From Methylobacterium radiodurans (GTDB taxonomy: Bacteria > Pseudomonadota > Alphaproteobacteria > Rhizobiales > Beijerinckiaceae): DNA of 64,000 nt. Below the pieces are notes generated by a model. It saw only the letters and a list, made by a program, of their open reading frames with translations, had not been told where the DNA came from and searched no databases. This document shows positions 24,731 through 33,036 of the stretch, piece by piece (position 1 is the stretch's first letter; each line of letters begins with the position of its first letter). The position numbers and the translations under genes are program-made. The DNA lies in the NCBI RefSeq assembly GCF_003173735.1, contig NZ_CP029551.1:1479501-1543500 (forward strand), read 5' to 3'.

Positions 24731-25006
24731 TCAGCGGCGGCGGAACTGGCCGCCGCGCATGGGCGGGCGGGGACCGGAGGAGCGCTCGTCCTTGTGGCGG
24801 AACACGAGGCGGCCCTTCTCGAGGTCGTAGGGCGACATCTCGACGGTCACGCGGTCGCCCGCCAGCGTCTTGATGCGGTTCTTCTTCATCTTGCCGGCGG
24901 TGTAGGCCACGATCTCGTGCCCCTGGTCGAGCTGGACCCGGTAGCGCGCGTCGGGCAGGATCTCGAGAACGAGACCGTCGAACTGCATCAACTCTTCTTT
25001 TGCCAT
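24731..25006 (-). CDS. infA: Translation initiation factor IF-1
   Basis: 91-residue S1-like OB-fold protein that binds the 30S A site during initiation. [20 protein letters not shown] and the core [30 protein letters not shown] are characteristic. Typical IF-1 is about 72 residues; here a basic C-terminal tail ([19 protein letters not shown]) adds about 18. AGAAGG precedes the ATG by a short spacer. The tail may mean this is an accessory IF-1 paralogue, with a standard-length copy elsewhere in the genome; that is inference. Confidence 0.95.
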   Translation of the reverse strand: MAKEELMQFDGLVLEILPDARYRVQLDQGHEIVAYTAGKMKKNRIKTLAGDRVTVEMSPYDLEKGRLVFRHKDERSSGPRPPMRGGQFRRR

Positions 25007-25230
25007 TCACCTTCTCCAGTCGGACCGTCTGGAAACAGGCGTTCCGGCATGCATGCGTCTTCTGGCTCGATCGATTAAAACGTCGCCGCGGCGCTTCCGA
25101 TCCGCGACGGATCGGTCCGCAACGTCGGCAGACGCGCCCGGATGTAATCGCAGCCGCGCCCTGCGGCAAGGCATGCGGGCCGCCCACGGCCGCAAGCCCC
25201 GCCTTCCTCGACAGGAATCGCGCCGCTGTC

Positions 25231-26349
25231 TCAGGGCTCGTTGCCGGCGTAATCCACGCGCCCGTCCGGCGTCCGGCGCCAGACCCGCAGGGCGACCGCA
25301 TCGCTCCCCGGATCCCCGCGGCCGTCGAAGGCGACCTCGCCGAGGCTCGTGCGGACCGGAGCCGCGCGCAGGGCCTCGGCCACCCGCCGTCCGTCCGGGC
25401 TGCGGGCGCGGGCCAGCCCCTGCGCCAGAACCTCGACCGCCATGTAGGCCGAGCCCGCGACGAGGCTCGCCTCGGGTCCGCGCGAAGGCGCCTTGCCGCG
25501 CGGCTCCGGCGCGCGGCGGTCGGGCAGGACTGTCATCACCGTGCCCTCGGCGGCCGGGCCCGCGGCGGCAAAGTCGCGGTCGCGGATGCCATCGCTCGCG
25601 ACCAGGGTCGTGTCGAGCCCGGCTTCGCGCATCGCCCGCGCCAGCACGGCGGCCTCGGCGCCGAAGCCGCCGAAATACACCGCCCGCACGTTCGCCGCCT
25701 TCAGCCGGCCGACGAGGTCGCCCGCCTCGCGGCTGCCGCGGGGCAGGCTCTCGAACAGCGCTTCCGGACGGCCGCGGGCCCGCAGGGTGCGCGACACGGC
25801 GTCGGCGAGGCCGCGGCCGAAGGTCGAGCGGTCGTGCACGATCGCCACCGGACCCTCGCGGCCCGCGAGCCAGGCGCCGGCCGCCGCGCCCTGCTGCGCG
25901 TCGCCGGGCGCGAGGCGGAACAGGTTCCACAACCCTTGCGCGGTCAGCGCCGGGTAGCTCGCCCCGGGCGTCACCACGACGGCCCCGCCCGCCTCGTAGA
26001 GCGGCGCCGCGGCGGCCACGACCGAGGATTCGAGCGGGCCGACCACGAGCCGCACGCCCTCGCCGAGGAGCTTGCGGGCGGCCGCCGCGCCCTGGCGCTG
26101 GTCGCCCGCATCGTCGGCCACCACCAGGACGAGCCGCCGCCCTCCCGCGCCGCCCGCCCGGTTGATCTCGGCCACCGCCTGCTCGGCGCCCGCACGCAGC
26201 CCCTGCCCGAAGGCGGCGTCCGGCCCGGTGAGGGGGGCCGAGAGGCCGATCTTGACCGGCGCGGGCGCCTGCGCGGCGGCGGGTAGCGCGGCGGGGATCG
26301 TCATGAGGAGCGCGAGGCGGCGCGCGGCGCGAAATGCCATGATGGGCAT
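25231..26349 (-). CDS. ABC transporter substrate-binding protein, branched-chain amino acid type
   Basis: 372-residue periplasmic binding protein (Peripla_BP_6/LivJ-like). The signal peptide is RRLALLMTIPAALPAAAQAP. The mature part opens VKIGLSAPLTGPDAAFGQG, the standard Leu/Ile/Val-binding start, and includes AVAEINRAGGAGGRRLVLVV, VVGPLESSVVAAAAPLYE and GPVAIVHDRSTFGRGLADAV. GGGAGG five bases upstream fixes the ATG at 26349 over a second ATG three codons in. No permease or ATPase genes lie beside it, so it is an orphan binding protein that could serve a distant transporter or a sensor. Confidence 0.9.
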   Translation of the reverse strand: MPIMAFRAARRLALLMTIPAALPAAAQAPAPVKIGLSAPLTGPDAAFGQGLRAGAEQAVAEINRAGGAGGRRLVLVVADDAGDQRQGAAAARKLLGEGVRLVVGPLESSVVAAAAPLYEAGGAVVVTPGASYPALTAQGLWNLFRLAPGDAQQGAAAGAWLAGREGPVAIVHDRSTFGRGLADAVSRTLRARGRPEALFESLPRGSREAGDLVGRLKAANVRAVYFGGFGAEAAVLARAMREAGLDTTLVASDGIRDRDFAAAGPAAEGTVMTVLPDRRAPEPRGKAPSRGPEASLVAGSAYMAVEVLAQGLARARSPDGRRVAEALRAAPVRTSLGEVAFDGRGDPGSDAVALRVWRRTPDGRVDYAGNEP

Positions 26350-26390
26350 CGATCCTCCCTGGACGCCGGCCGCGGCGCGTCGGCACCGCG

Positions 26391-27194
26391 TCAGCGTCGG
26401 ATGTCGAGCAGGCTGCCGGAGGCCGGGGCCCCGAACGTCCGCCGGAAGTCATGGGCGAAATGCGCCTGATCGGCAAAGCCGGCGGCGTGCGCCGCCCCCG
26501 TGAAGTTCGCCCCTGCCACGACGGCCTCGATCGCCCGGCGCATCCGGGCCCAGGCGCGGTAGCGCCGAAAGGGTACGCCGACCTCGCGCGTGAACAGGTG
26601 CTGCAGGCGCGATTCCGAGAGGCCGACCATCCGGGCGAGGCGCGCGGCCGACTGGTCCGGATCGGGACGGGCGGTGAGGCGCGCGACGACGCGCAGGATG
26701 CGTTCATCGCGGGCACCGGCGCCCCGCCGCCCGGAAAAGGCCGTGAGATCGGCGAGCGACTCCCCGGCCCAGAGCGGGGCGTCCTGGGCCTCCCAGAGAG
26801 CGCGCAGCGGGCCGATCTCGCCGCCCGCGCCCAGGAGGGCGCCGCCGGATTCCGTTGTTCCGCTCAGGAGCGGGACGAGCGCGTCCGGGCCGGTCGCGCC
26901 GGGTTCGAGGTAGAGGACGCCCAGGGGCGCGCCGCCGACATCGAGCTCGTGCAGGACGCCCGCCGGAACGAGGGCGGTCCGGCACCGGACCCAGTCCTGG
27001 CCCTGCACCCGGATGCGGAAAGATCCGTAGAGCCCGGCGAGGAAGACCGGCGCGCCGTGCTGGTGCGCCGCGTTGTAGCGCAGCGGCCCGGCGAAGAAGG
27101 TGTGTGGCCCCGCCACATGCCAGACCGGGCCGAGGGCCGCCTCGCGCGGCGCAGCAGGTTCGTACAAGCACGCCCCCCACCTTTCCGCTCTCAT
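26391..27194 (-). CDS. AraC-family transcriptional regulator
   Basis: 267 residues. The N-terminal AraC-type cupin domain (HVAGPHTFFAGPLRYNAAHQHG, with histidines that could bind a ligand or metal) is followed by a C-terminal double helix-turn-helix: SAARLARMVGLSESRLQHLF, then FTGAAHAAGFADQAHFAHDFRR and the closing TFGAPASG. It is divergent from the MBL hydrolase gene with only 57 nt between starts, so it most likely controls that gene and itself. The effector is unknown. Confidence 0.9.
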   Translation of the reverse strand: MRAERWGACLYEPAAPREAALGPVWHVAGPHTFFAGPLRYNAAHQHGAPVFLAGLYGSFRIRVQGQDWVRCRTALVPAGVLHELDVGGAPLGVLYLEPGATGPDALVPLLSGTTESGGALLGAGGEIGPLRALWEAQDAPLWAGESLADLTAFSGRRGAGARDERILRVVARLTARPDPDQSAARLARMVGLSESRLQHLFTREVGVPFRRYRAWARMRRAIEAVVAGANFTGAAHAAGFADQAHFAHDFRRTFGAPASGSLLDIRR

Positions 27195-27251
27195 CGTCCG
27201 GAGCGGTGCGGCCCGATCCTAGCCGGTCGCCGCGCGGGAGGATATCGGACG

Positions 27252-28226
27252 ATGACGGACCTGACCCGGCGCCACCTCGCGGCGGCCGTGCCGCTCGCGC
27301 TCCTGGGCGCCTCGACCCGCGCCGGTGCGCAGACGCCTCCGCCCGGGCTCGAATCGGCGGCGCATTACCGGTTCGCCCTCGGGGCCTTCACGGTCACGAT
27401 GCTCCTCGACGCGGCCGGCCTGATCGACGGACCCTGGCCGATCGTCGGCGAGGACCGGCCACGGGCCGAGGTCGAGCAGCTGATGCGCGAGAACCGGCTG
27501 CCGCCGGACCGATTCCAGCCGGGCTTCACGCCCGTCCTCGTCGAGACCGGGCGTGAGCGCGTGCTGTTCGACACCGGCAACGGCGCCGTGGGCTTCGTGC
27601 CGCGGCCTGCGGGCGGGCGGCTCGCGGCGCGGCTGCGCGCCGTCGACGTCGAGCCCGAAACGATCACCCATGTGGTCCTGACGCACGGACACACCGACCA
27701 TATCGGCGGCCTGATGGAGGCGGGGCGCGCCGCCTTCCCCGGGGCCACCCTCGTCATCGGCGCCGCGGAGTTCGATTTCTGGCGGAGCCCCGAGCGCCTC
27801 GGAGCGCCGCCGGAGGATTACGCTTACCGGTCAGCGCAGGTCTTCCGCAGCCACCTCCTGCCGCTCGCGGAGCGCGCCCGCCTCGTGGCGGACGGCGACG
27901 AGATCGTGCCGGGAATCCGCGCGCTGGCGGCCCCGGGCCACACGCCCGGCCACCTCGCCTACCACGTCGAGAGCCAGGGCAAGCGCCTGCTCGTCTGGGG
28001 CGATTGCGCCCACCACGAGGTCGCGTCGCTCGCCCAACCCGGCTGGCACGCCCTGTTCGACATGGATAAGGCCGAGGGCGCGCGGACGCGGGAGCGGATC
28101 TACGACATGGCCGCCCGCGAGGGGCTGCTGGTCGCGGGCTACCACACCAGCTTCCCCTCCCTCGGCTACGTGGTCCGGGCCGGGACCGGCTACCGCTGGA
28201 TCCCGGTGACCTACCAACTGCTCTGA
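27252..28226 (+). CDS. Exported MBL-fold metallo-hydrolase
   Basis: 324 residues. The N-terminus has a twin-arginine-like start (LTRRHLAAAVPLALLGAS...AQT), so Tat export to the periplasm is likely. The di-zinc signature HxHxDH is in VVLTHGHTDHIGG, with further ligands in AAPGHTPGHLAYHVE and VWGDCAHHEV, and a terminal VAGYHTSFPSLGYV. This fits the lactonase/glyoxalase II-like branch (N-acyl-homoserine-lactonase-like folds included), but the substrate is not identifiable. The divergent AraC-type gene is the likely regulator. Confidence 0.9.
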   Translation: MTDLTRRHLAAAVPLALLGASTRAGAQTPPPGLESAAHYRFALGAFTVTMLLDAAGLIDGPWPIVGEDRPRAEVEQLMRENRLPPDRFQPGFTPVLVETGRERVLFDTGNGAVGFVPRPAGGRLAARLRAVDVEPETITHVVLTHGHTDHIGGLMEAGRAAFPGATLVIGAAEFDFWRSPERLGAPPEDYAYRSAQVFRSHLLPLAERARLVADGDEIVPGIRALAAPGHTPGHLAYHVESQGKRLLVWGDCAHHEVASLAQPGWHALFDMDKAEGARTRERIYDMAAREGLLVAGYHTSFPSLGYVVRAGTGYRWIPVTYQLL

Positions 28227-28247
28227 CTAGCCGCTCCGGGTCGGCCG

Positions 28248-29588
28248 CTACTCCGCGGCGACCAGCGTCTCCCGCCGCACCCGCTCCAGCGCCGCGGGCT
28301 TCGGCCCGCCGGTCGCCCAGTCGAGCAGCTCGACCGTGTGCACGATCGGGATGTCGGTGCCTTTCCCGATCTGGGTGGCGCAGCCGATGTTGCCGGTGGC
28401 GATGAGGTCGGGGCGCGTGCGCTCGATGTTGGCGACCTTGCGGTCGCGGAGCTTGGCCGCGATCTCGGGCTGCAGGATGTTGTAGGTGCCGGCCGAGCCG
28501 CAGCAGATGTGACCCTCCGGCACGTCCTTCACGGTGAAGCCCGCCCGCTTCAGGAGCGCCTTCGGCTCGGTGCGGATGCCCTGGCCGTGCTGCATCGAGC
28601 AGGCCGAATGGTAGGCCACCACGAGATCGGTCTCGACGACCGCCTCCATCAGGCCCAGGGCCGCCACGTACTCGGTGACGTCCTTGGCGAGGCCTGAGAT
28701 CCGGGCCGCCTTCTCGGCGTAGGCCGGGTCGTCCCGGAACATGAAGCCGTAATCCTTGATCGTGGTGCCGCAGCCGGAGGCCGTGACCAGGATCGCGTCG
28801 AGGCCACCGCGCTCGATCTCGGCGGTCCAGGCGTCGATCGTCTGCTTGGCCTGGGCGTGCGAGGCGTGGTCCTTGCCCATGTGGTGGGTCAGCGCCCCGC
28901 AGCAGCCCTCCGTAGCGTGCACCACCTCGACGCCGTGGCGGTTGAGCAGGCGGATCGCCGCCTCGTTGAAGTCCGGGCGCAGCACGCTCTGGGCGCAGCC
29001 GCGCAGCATCGCCACCCGGCGGCGGGTCGTGCCGACGGACGCGGCCGGGAAGCTGCCCGACCGGTTCGTCGGGTTGTCGCGGGGCAGCGCGTCGGGCGCG
29101 AGATCGAGCATCGCGGCGAGCCGGTTGCCGACGCGGGGCAGGCGCGCGACGAGGCCGCGGAAGGGCTGGCCGAGCTTGGCCGCCGTCAGCGCCAGCCGGA
29201 AGCGGCCCCGGTGCGGCAGCACGAAGGCCAGCAGCGCCCGCATCAGACGGTCGTCGGTGGGGCGCTGGTAGGTCTTCTCGATATGCGAGCGGGCGTGGTC
29301 GACGAGGTGCATGTAGTGCACCCCGGACGGGCAGGTCGTCATGCAGGAGAGGCAGGAGAGACAGCGGTCGACGTGCTTGACCACCTCGGCCGAGGCCGCC
29401 TTGCCGCCCTCCAGCATGTCCTTGATCAGGTAGATGCGCCCGCGCGGGGAATCGAGTTCGTCGCCGAGCAGCAGGTAGGTCGGGCAGGTCGCGGTGCAGA
29501 AGCCGCAATGCACGCAGGTGCGCAGGATCTTTTCCGAGGCCGCCATCGCCGGGTCGGCAAGCTGGGCGGGGTTGAAGTTGGTTTGCAC
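28248..29588 (-). CDS. glcF: Glycolate oxidase iron-sulfur subunit GlcF
   Basis: 446 residues from the GTG at 29586-29588 (VQTNFNPAQLADP), with AAGGA upstream; the frame opens earlier, through the palindromic repeat. Two 4Fe-4S clusters are bound by CVHCGFCTATCP and CLSCLSCMTTCP. Two CCG domains follow (HATEGCCGAL and GHICCGSAGTYN), with MLRGCAQSV and ASGCGTTIKDYG between them. GlcF passes electrons from the FAD subunits to the quinone pool when glycolate is oxidised to glyoxylate. It lies 91 nt downstream of glcE; no glcD is present in the window. Confidence 0.95.
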   Translation of the reverse strand: MQTNFNPAQLADPAMAASEKILRTCVHCGFCTATCPTYLLLGDELDSPRGRIYLIKDMLEGGKAASAEVVKHVDRCLSCLSCMTTCPSGVHYMHLVDHARSHIEKTYQRPTDDRLMRALLAFVLPHRGRFRLALTAAKLGQPFRGLVARLPRVGNRLAAMLDLAPDALPRDNPTNRSGSFPAASVGTTRRRVAMLRGCAQSVLRPDFNEAAIRLLNRHGVEVVHATEGCCGALTHHMGKDHASHAQAKQTIDAWTAEIERGGLDAILVTASGCGTTIKDYGFMFRDDPAYAEKAARISGLAKDVTEYVAALGLMEAVVETDLVVAYHSACSMQHGQGIRTEPKALLKRAGFTVKDVPEGHICCGSAGTYNILQPEIAAKLRDRKVANIERTRPDLIATGNIGCATQIGKGTDIPIVHTVELLDWATGGPKPAALERVRRETLVAAE

Positions 29589-29635
29589 GGTTCCTTGTCC
29601 CAAAGCCTCGCCCCGGCCGGGGCGGCCAAATCCCT

Positions 29636-29680
29636 GAGCATCGTCCCGAAAGGTGGTTGCCGGCTTTCGGGACGATGCTC
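29636..29680. repeat. Perfect 17-bp palindromic element between glcE and glcF
   Basis: GAGCATCGTCCCGAAAG (29636-29652) and CTTTCGGGACGATGCTC (29664-29680) are exact reverse complements around an 11-nt loop. Its outer edge overlaps the last base of the glcE stop codon. The sequence type matches dispersed intergenic palindromes that I recall from Methylobacterium and other rhizobia. In RNA it would form a strong hairpin between the two cistrons and could stabilise or attenuate the message. Confidence 0.9.
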
Positions 29681-30855
29681 TAGACGCCCGCGTACATTCG
29701 GCCCGGGTTGAACAATCCAACCGGGTCATGGGCGGCCTTGATCCCCTGCGTCACCCGCATCAGGGGCTCGGCGAGCGGCTCGAACACCGGCACGGCGGCG
29801 CGCACGGCGTCCGGCGCGCGCACCAGCGTGGCGTGGCCGCCCTGCGCCTTGACCGCCGCACGGATCGCGGCCGCGCCCGCATCGCCCTCGGCCGAGGTCT
29901 CCAGCCAGACGAGCCCGCCGCCCCAGTCGTAGTACCAGCGGGCCGACAGTGTCCGGGCGATCGCGGCAGTGAGCGCCGGCCCGCGGGTCGGTGCGGTGGA
30001 GAGGCGCCAGACCGCCGCGCCCGTGCCCGCGAAGGGGGCGACGTCGCGGATCCGGGCCCAGAGGTCGGCGGCCTCCACCACCTGCGGCGCGCCGAAGCGC
30101 TTGAGGAGGCGGCGCAGCTCGCCCAGCCGGTAGTCGATCGAGTCCGAGAACCCTTCGAGGCGCATCAGGGTGCGGGCCTCGCCCCCGTCGAGCCCGGCCG
30201 GCAGGTGGGCGGCGCCGGTCAGCTCGAAGGGCGAGCCGAGCGCGGCCGAGAGCGCCTCGACCGCCCGGGCGTCGTCGAGGCCCGCGAAGGCGAGCGTCGC
30301 CACGCGCTCCGGCACCGGCAGCACCTTGAAGGTCACCTCGGTGAGAAGGCCGAGCGTGCCCCAGGAGCCCGCCATCAGCTTGACGAGGTCGAGGCCGGTG
30401 ACGTTCTTCATCACCCGCCCGCCGGACTTGATCGCCTCGCCCCGTCCGTTGACGAAGCGCACGCCGATCAGGCTGTCGCGCGCTGCGCCCGCGTTGATGC
30501 GGCGGGGCCCGGAATTGTTGATCGCCGCCACCGCCCCGAAGCTGGGCTTGCCCGTTGAGCCCAGCAGCGCCCGGTGATCCATCGGCTCGAAGGGCAGCAT
30601 CTGGTTGCGGGAGGCGAGCAACGCCTGCACCTCGGCGAGCGGCGTGCCGGCGCGGGCCGCCACCACCATCTCGGCGGGCTCGTACAGGGTGATGCCGGAG
30701 AGCGCCCGAGCCGAGAGCGTGGCCTCGTCCTGGGGCGGGCGGCCGAGCCGGGCCTTGGTGTCGCCGCCGACGAGCCGCAGCCGCGCGCCGCGCGCGGCGG
30801 CCTCGCGTACCATAGCGGTCGCCTCGTCCTCGTCGCGAGGCTCGTATGAACCCAT
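29680..30855 (-). CDS. glcE: Glycolate oxidase FAD-binding subunit GlcE
   Basis: 391 residues from the ATG at 30853-30855; a GTG seven codons upstream is an alternative. The FAD-binding type 4 (VAO/PCMH) fold shows in RLRLVGGDTKARLG, ITLYEPAEMVVAARAGTPLAE, FGAVAAINNSGPRRINAGAARD, GVRFVNGRGEAIKSGGRVMKN and VTGLDLVKLMAGSWGTLG. The C-terminal AAHDPVGLFNPGRM is the usual end. GlcE works with GlcD and GlcF in membrane-bound glycolate oxidation. Its TAG stop abuts the palindromic repeat. Same strand as the flippase gene upstream (118 nt gap) and glcF downstream. Confidence 0.94.
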   Translation of the reverse strand: MGSYEPRDEDEATAMVREAAARGARLRLVGGDTKARLGRPPQDEATLSARALSGITLYEPAEMVVAARAGTPLAEVQALLASRNQMLPFEPMDHRALLGSTGKPSFGAVAAINNSGPRRINAGAARDSLIGVRFVNGRGEAIKSGGRVMKNVTGLDLVKLMAGSWGTLGLLTEVTFKVLPVPERVATLAFAGLDDARAVEALSAALGSPFELTGAAHLPAGLDGGEARTLMRLEGFSDSIDYRLGELRRLLKRFGAPQVVEAADLWARIRDVAPFAGTGAAVWRLSTAPTRGPALTAAIARTLSARWYYDWGGGLVWLETSAEGDAGAAAIRAAVKAQGGHATLVRAPDAVRAAVPVFEPLAEPLMRVTQGIKAAHDPVGLFNPGRMYAGV

Positions 30856-30973
30856 CGTTTCCTGCCCTGACGCCACGGCTTTCGCCGCTACTCTTGAAGC
30901 GTTCTTAGGACAGGATCAGGCGGGAGAATACCGGGGATTCAAGCGCAGGCTGCATCGCGGGGCGGAAAGGCCC

Positions 30974-32416
30974 TCACTCGGCCGGGACGGCAGGCGCCCG
31001 GCGCAGCGCCCCCTCGACCATCCGCCGCAGCCCGGCGATGTCGAAGGCCCAGACGAGGCCGCCGTAGAGCGCGATGCCCAGCGGCACCTGGAGCGCCAGC
31101 GCCCGGGCCGGATCGAGATGGCGCAGCGGCGCGAGCGCCAGCCCCATGGCGAGGCTTGCGGCCGCTGCCGCCAGGAGCGACCCCCAGGGCAGGCGCAGCC
31201 GGTCGGGACCCGTGAGCGCCCGCCAGCCGAGCCAGGCGCAGCCGGTGCAGAGGCCGAGCGTCTGCGCAAGCGGCACGCCCGCGGGCCCGACGAGGCCGGG
31301 CAGGACGAGGAGGCCAAGGCCGTTGACGGCGAGCCCGGCGCCGGCCGCCGCGATCACGGGGAGCGTCCGGCGGCGGATCTGGAAGACCGGGTTGAGCGCG
31401 TAGAACATGATCGCAAGGGCGAAGAGGCCCGGCAGCAGCAGCCCGGCGTAGAAGCCGAAGGGTCCCCGGTAGGCTTCGGGCACGACGAGGCCCTGGATCG
31501 CCGGCAGTACGGCCCAGAATCCGACCGCGCAGGGCATGAGCAGCGCCACCACCACCGCGACGTTCTGCGCCACCTGCGCCTCGGCCGCCGCCCGCCCGTG
31601 CCGCTCCTCAGCGCGCACCGCGAACTGGAACAGCAGGAGGTCGAGCGCGGTGCCCAGCGTTGTGATGCTGCGGCCGGCGACATCCGCCGCGAGGGCGAAG
31701 TAGCCGGCCTCGGCGAAGCCCGCGTGGGCCGCGATCACGCCGCGGTTGAGGAAGGGCAGGAGCTGGTAGATCGCGGTCGCGGCGATCAGCGGGAGGCCGT
31801 AGGCCAGGAACTGGCGCCAGGTCGTGCGGATCCGCGCGCCGACCGGGGCCGAGACCGGATCGCGCAGGGGGCCGTAGAGCATCAGCACCGAGAGGATCGG
31901 GCCAATGCCGGCAGCCGCCAGCACCCAGGCCGGATGGACGAGGAACCAGGCGGCCCCCGCCATGCCGACGAAGGCCAGGACGTTCTTGGCCGCCATCAGG
32001 CCGAGATAGAGGCGCCCGTCGAAGCGGGCGCGGGCCAGCGCGGCGTGATAGTCGAACACGCCGTTGCCGACCGCCGCCACCATCGTGCCGGCGAGCATCG
32101 CGGCCCGCCCGTCCGGTCCCTCGCGGTAGCCGAAGGCCAGCGCCACGGCCGCCGCCGCCATCAGCGCAAGGCCGATCAGGCCGTAGGCTCGGTCGAGGCT
32201 GTGCCGGATCCAGGGCGCGTCGAGCCGCACCCGGTCCGAGTAGAACCGCGTCGCCGAGAGGCGCAGCCATTCCAGCACCAGGGTGTTCAGCACGATGGCG
32301 CCCGCCGTCGCCAGCGCGAAGCGGCCGAAATCGGCCGGCCCGAGCAGCATCGCGAGCAGCAGCCCGAGGCCGAAGCTCAGGCCGGCGTTCAGGACGAAGG
32401 CGACGATCACAGCCAT
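30974..32416 (-). CDS. Wzx-like polysaccharide flippase (MOP superfamily)
   Basis: 480-residue inner-membrane protein with about twelve to fourteen hydrophobic segments. It opens FVLNAGLSFGLGLLLAMLLGPADFGRFALATA, close to the RfbX/Wzx start in which the GPxxFGxF motif is typical, and has FDYHAALARARFDGRLYLGL and FLNRGVIAAHAGFAEAGYFALA later. Such proteins flip undecaprenyl-linked oligosaccharides to the periplasm. It is 18 kb away from the polymerase and co-polymerase genes, but no other flippase is in the window, so it could serve that pathway. The ATG at 32414-32416 has no strong ribosome-binding site. Confidence 0.85.
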   Translation of the reverse strand: MAVIVAFVLNAGLSFGLGLLLAMLLGPADFGRFALATAGAIVLNTLVLEWLRLSATRFYSDRVRLDAPWIRHSLDRAYGLIGLALMAAAAVALAFGYREGPDGRAAMLAGTMVAAVGNGVFDYHAALARARFDGRLYLGLMAAKNVLAFVGMAGAAWFLVHPAWVLAAAGIGPILSVLMLYGPLRDPVSAPVGARIRTTWRQFLAYGLPLIAATAIYQLLPFLNRGVIAAHAGFAEAGYFALAADVAGRSITTLGTALDLLLFQFAVRAEERHGRAAAEAQVAQNVAVVVALLMPCAVGFWAVLPAIQGLVVPEAYRGPFGFYAGLLLPGLFALAIMFYALNPVFQIRRRTLPVIAAAGAGLAVNGLGLLVLPGLVGPAGVPLAQTLGLCTGCAWLGWRALTGPDRLRLPWGSLLAAAAASLAMGLALAPLRHLDPARALALQVPLGIALYGGLVWAFDIAGLRRMVEGALRRAPAVPAE

Positions 32417-32536
32417 CGGGCAGCCCCGCTCGGCTCCCGCACCGGCCGGGGGCGGGACGAAGTCGGTGCTAGCGGGCGAGTCGCCAAGAATGTCCTAATT
32501 GTCGTCTCCCTGGTCGCGGCTCCGCCGGTCACCTCG

Positions 32537-32579
32537 CAGTCACTTGGCCAGTCACTTGGCCAGTCGCTTGGCCGGTCAC
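32537..32579. repeat. 12-bp tandem repeat, about 3.5 copies
   Basis: CAGTCACTTGGC repeated with one or two changes in the third and fourth copies. It lies in the 297-nt gap between the flippase gene start and a small secreted-protein gene, in the promoter-proximal region of both. Confidence 0.85.
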
Positions 32580-32713
32580 GACGTCGCCGATCGCGCTGGG
32601 GAGCGTCGGATCCCCACCGGTTGCGGGCGTCGGGGTCGCGGACTCGAGACTTCCGGAACCGTAAGGCGAGGCTTGCCGTTCCTGGGCATCCCAATTCTCA
32701 TGGAGCAAGCCCC

Positions 32714-32953
32714 ATGCGCCTTCTCGTTCCGGCCGCCGCGATCGTCCTGGCCAGCCTCCTCCCGCAGGCCGCGAGCGCCGAGACCACGGTGATCCGCCGC
32801 GACGCTCCCGACACGGTGGTGGTCGAGCGGCCCGCCGTCGAGCGCAAGACCGTCGAGACCCGCGAGACCAGCGACGGCTGTGCCTCGAAGACCGTCACCA
32901 AGACGAACGAGTACGGCGACCGTAAGACGGTGACCAAGGAGAGCTGCGACTGA
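32714..32953 (+). CDS. Small exported hypothetical protein
   Basis: 79 residues. A signal peptide (RLLVPAAAIVLASLLPQAASA) is followed by a charged, Val/Thr/Lys-rich mature part (VIRRDAPDTVVVERPAVERK, KTNEYGDRKTVTKESCD) with two cysteines that could form a disulphide. GGAG lies 9 nt before the ATG. The pattern fits small Methylobacterium-type periplasmic proteins of unknown role. The 3' end is followed by a perfect hairpin repeat. Confidence 0.7.
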   Translation: MRLLVPAAAIVLASLLPQAASAETTVIRRDAPDTVVVERPAVERKTVETRETSDGCASKTVTKTNEYGDRKTVTKESCD

Positions 32954-32985
32954 GGCGGGTGCGATCGCCGCAGCGAACACACGGC

Positions 32986-33017
32986 TTCCCCTCTCCCCGC
33001 GGTCGGGGAGAGGGGAA
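32986..33017. terminator. Perfect 14-bp hairpin between convergent genes
   Basis: TTCCCCTCTCCCCG (32986-32999) and CGGGGAGAGGGGAA (33004-33017) around a 4-nt loop, between the small exported protein gene and the GNAT gene, which converge. There is no long T run, so it is either a bidirectional terminator of weak type or a copy of the CT-rich dispersed palindrome also seen near 36229 and 59296. Confidence 0.6.
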
Positions 33018-33036
33018 TGACCTCGTTCAGGGGAGC

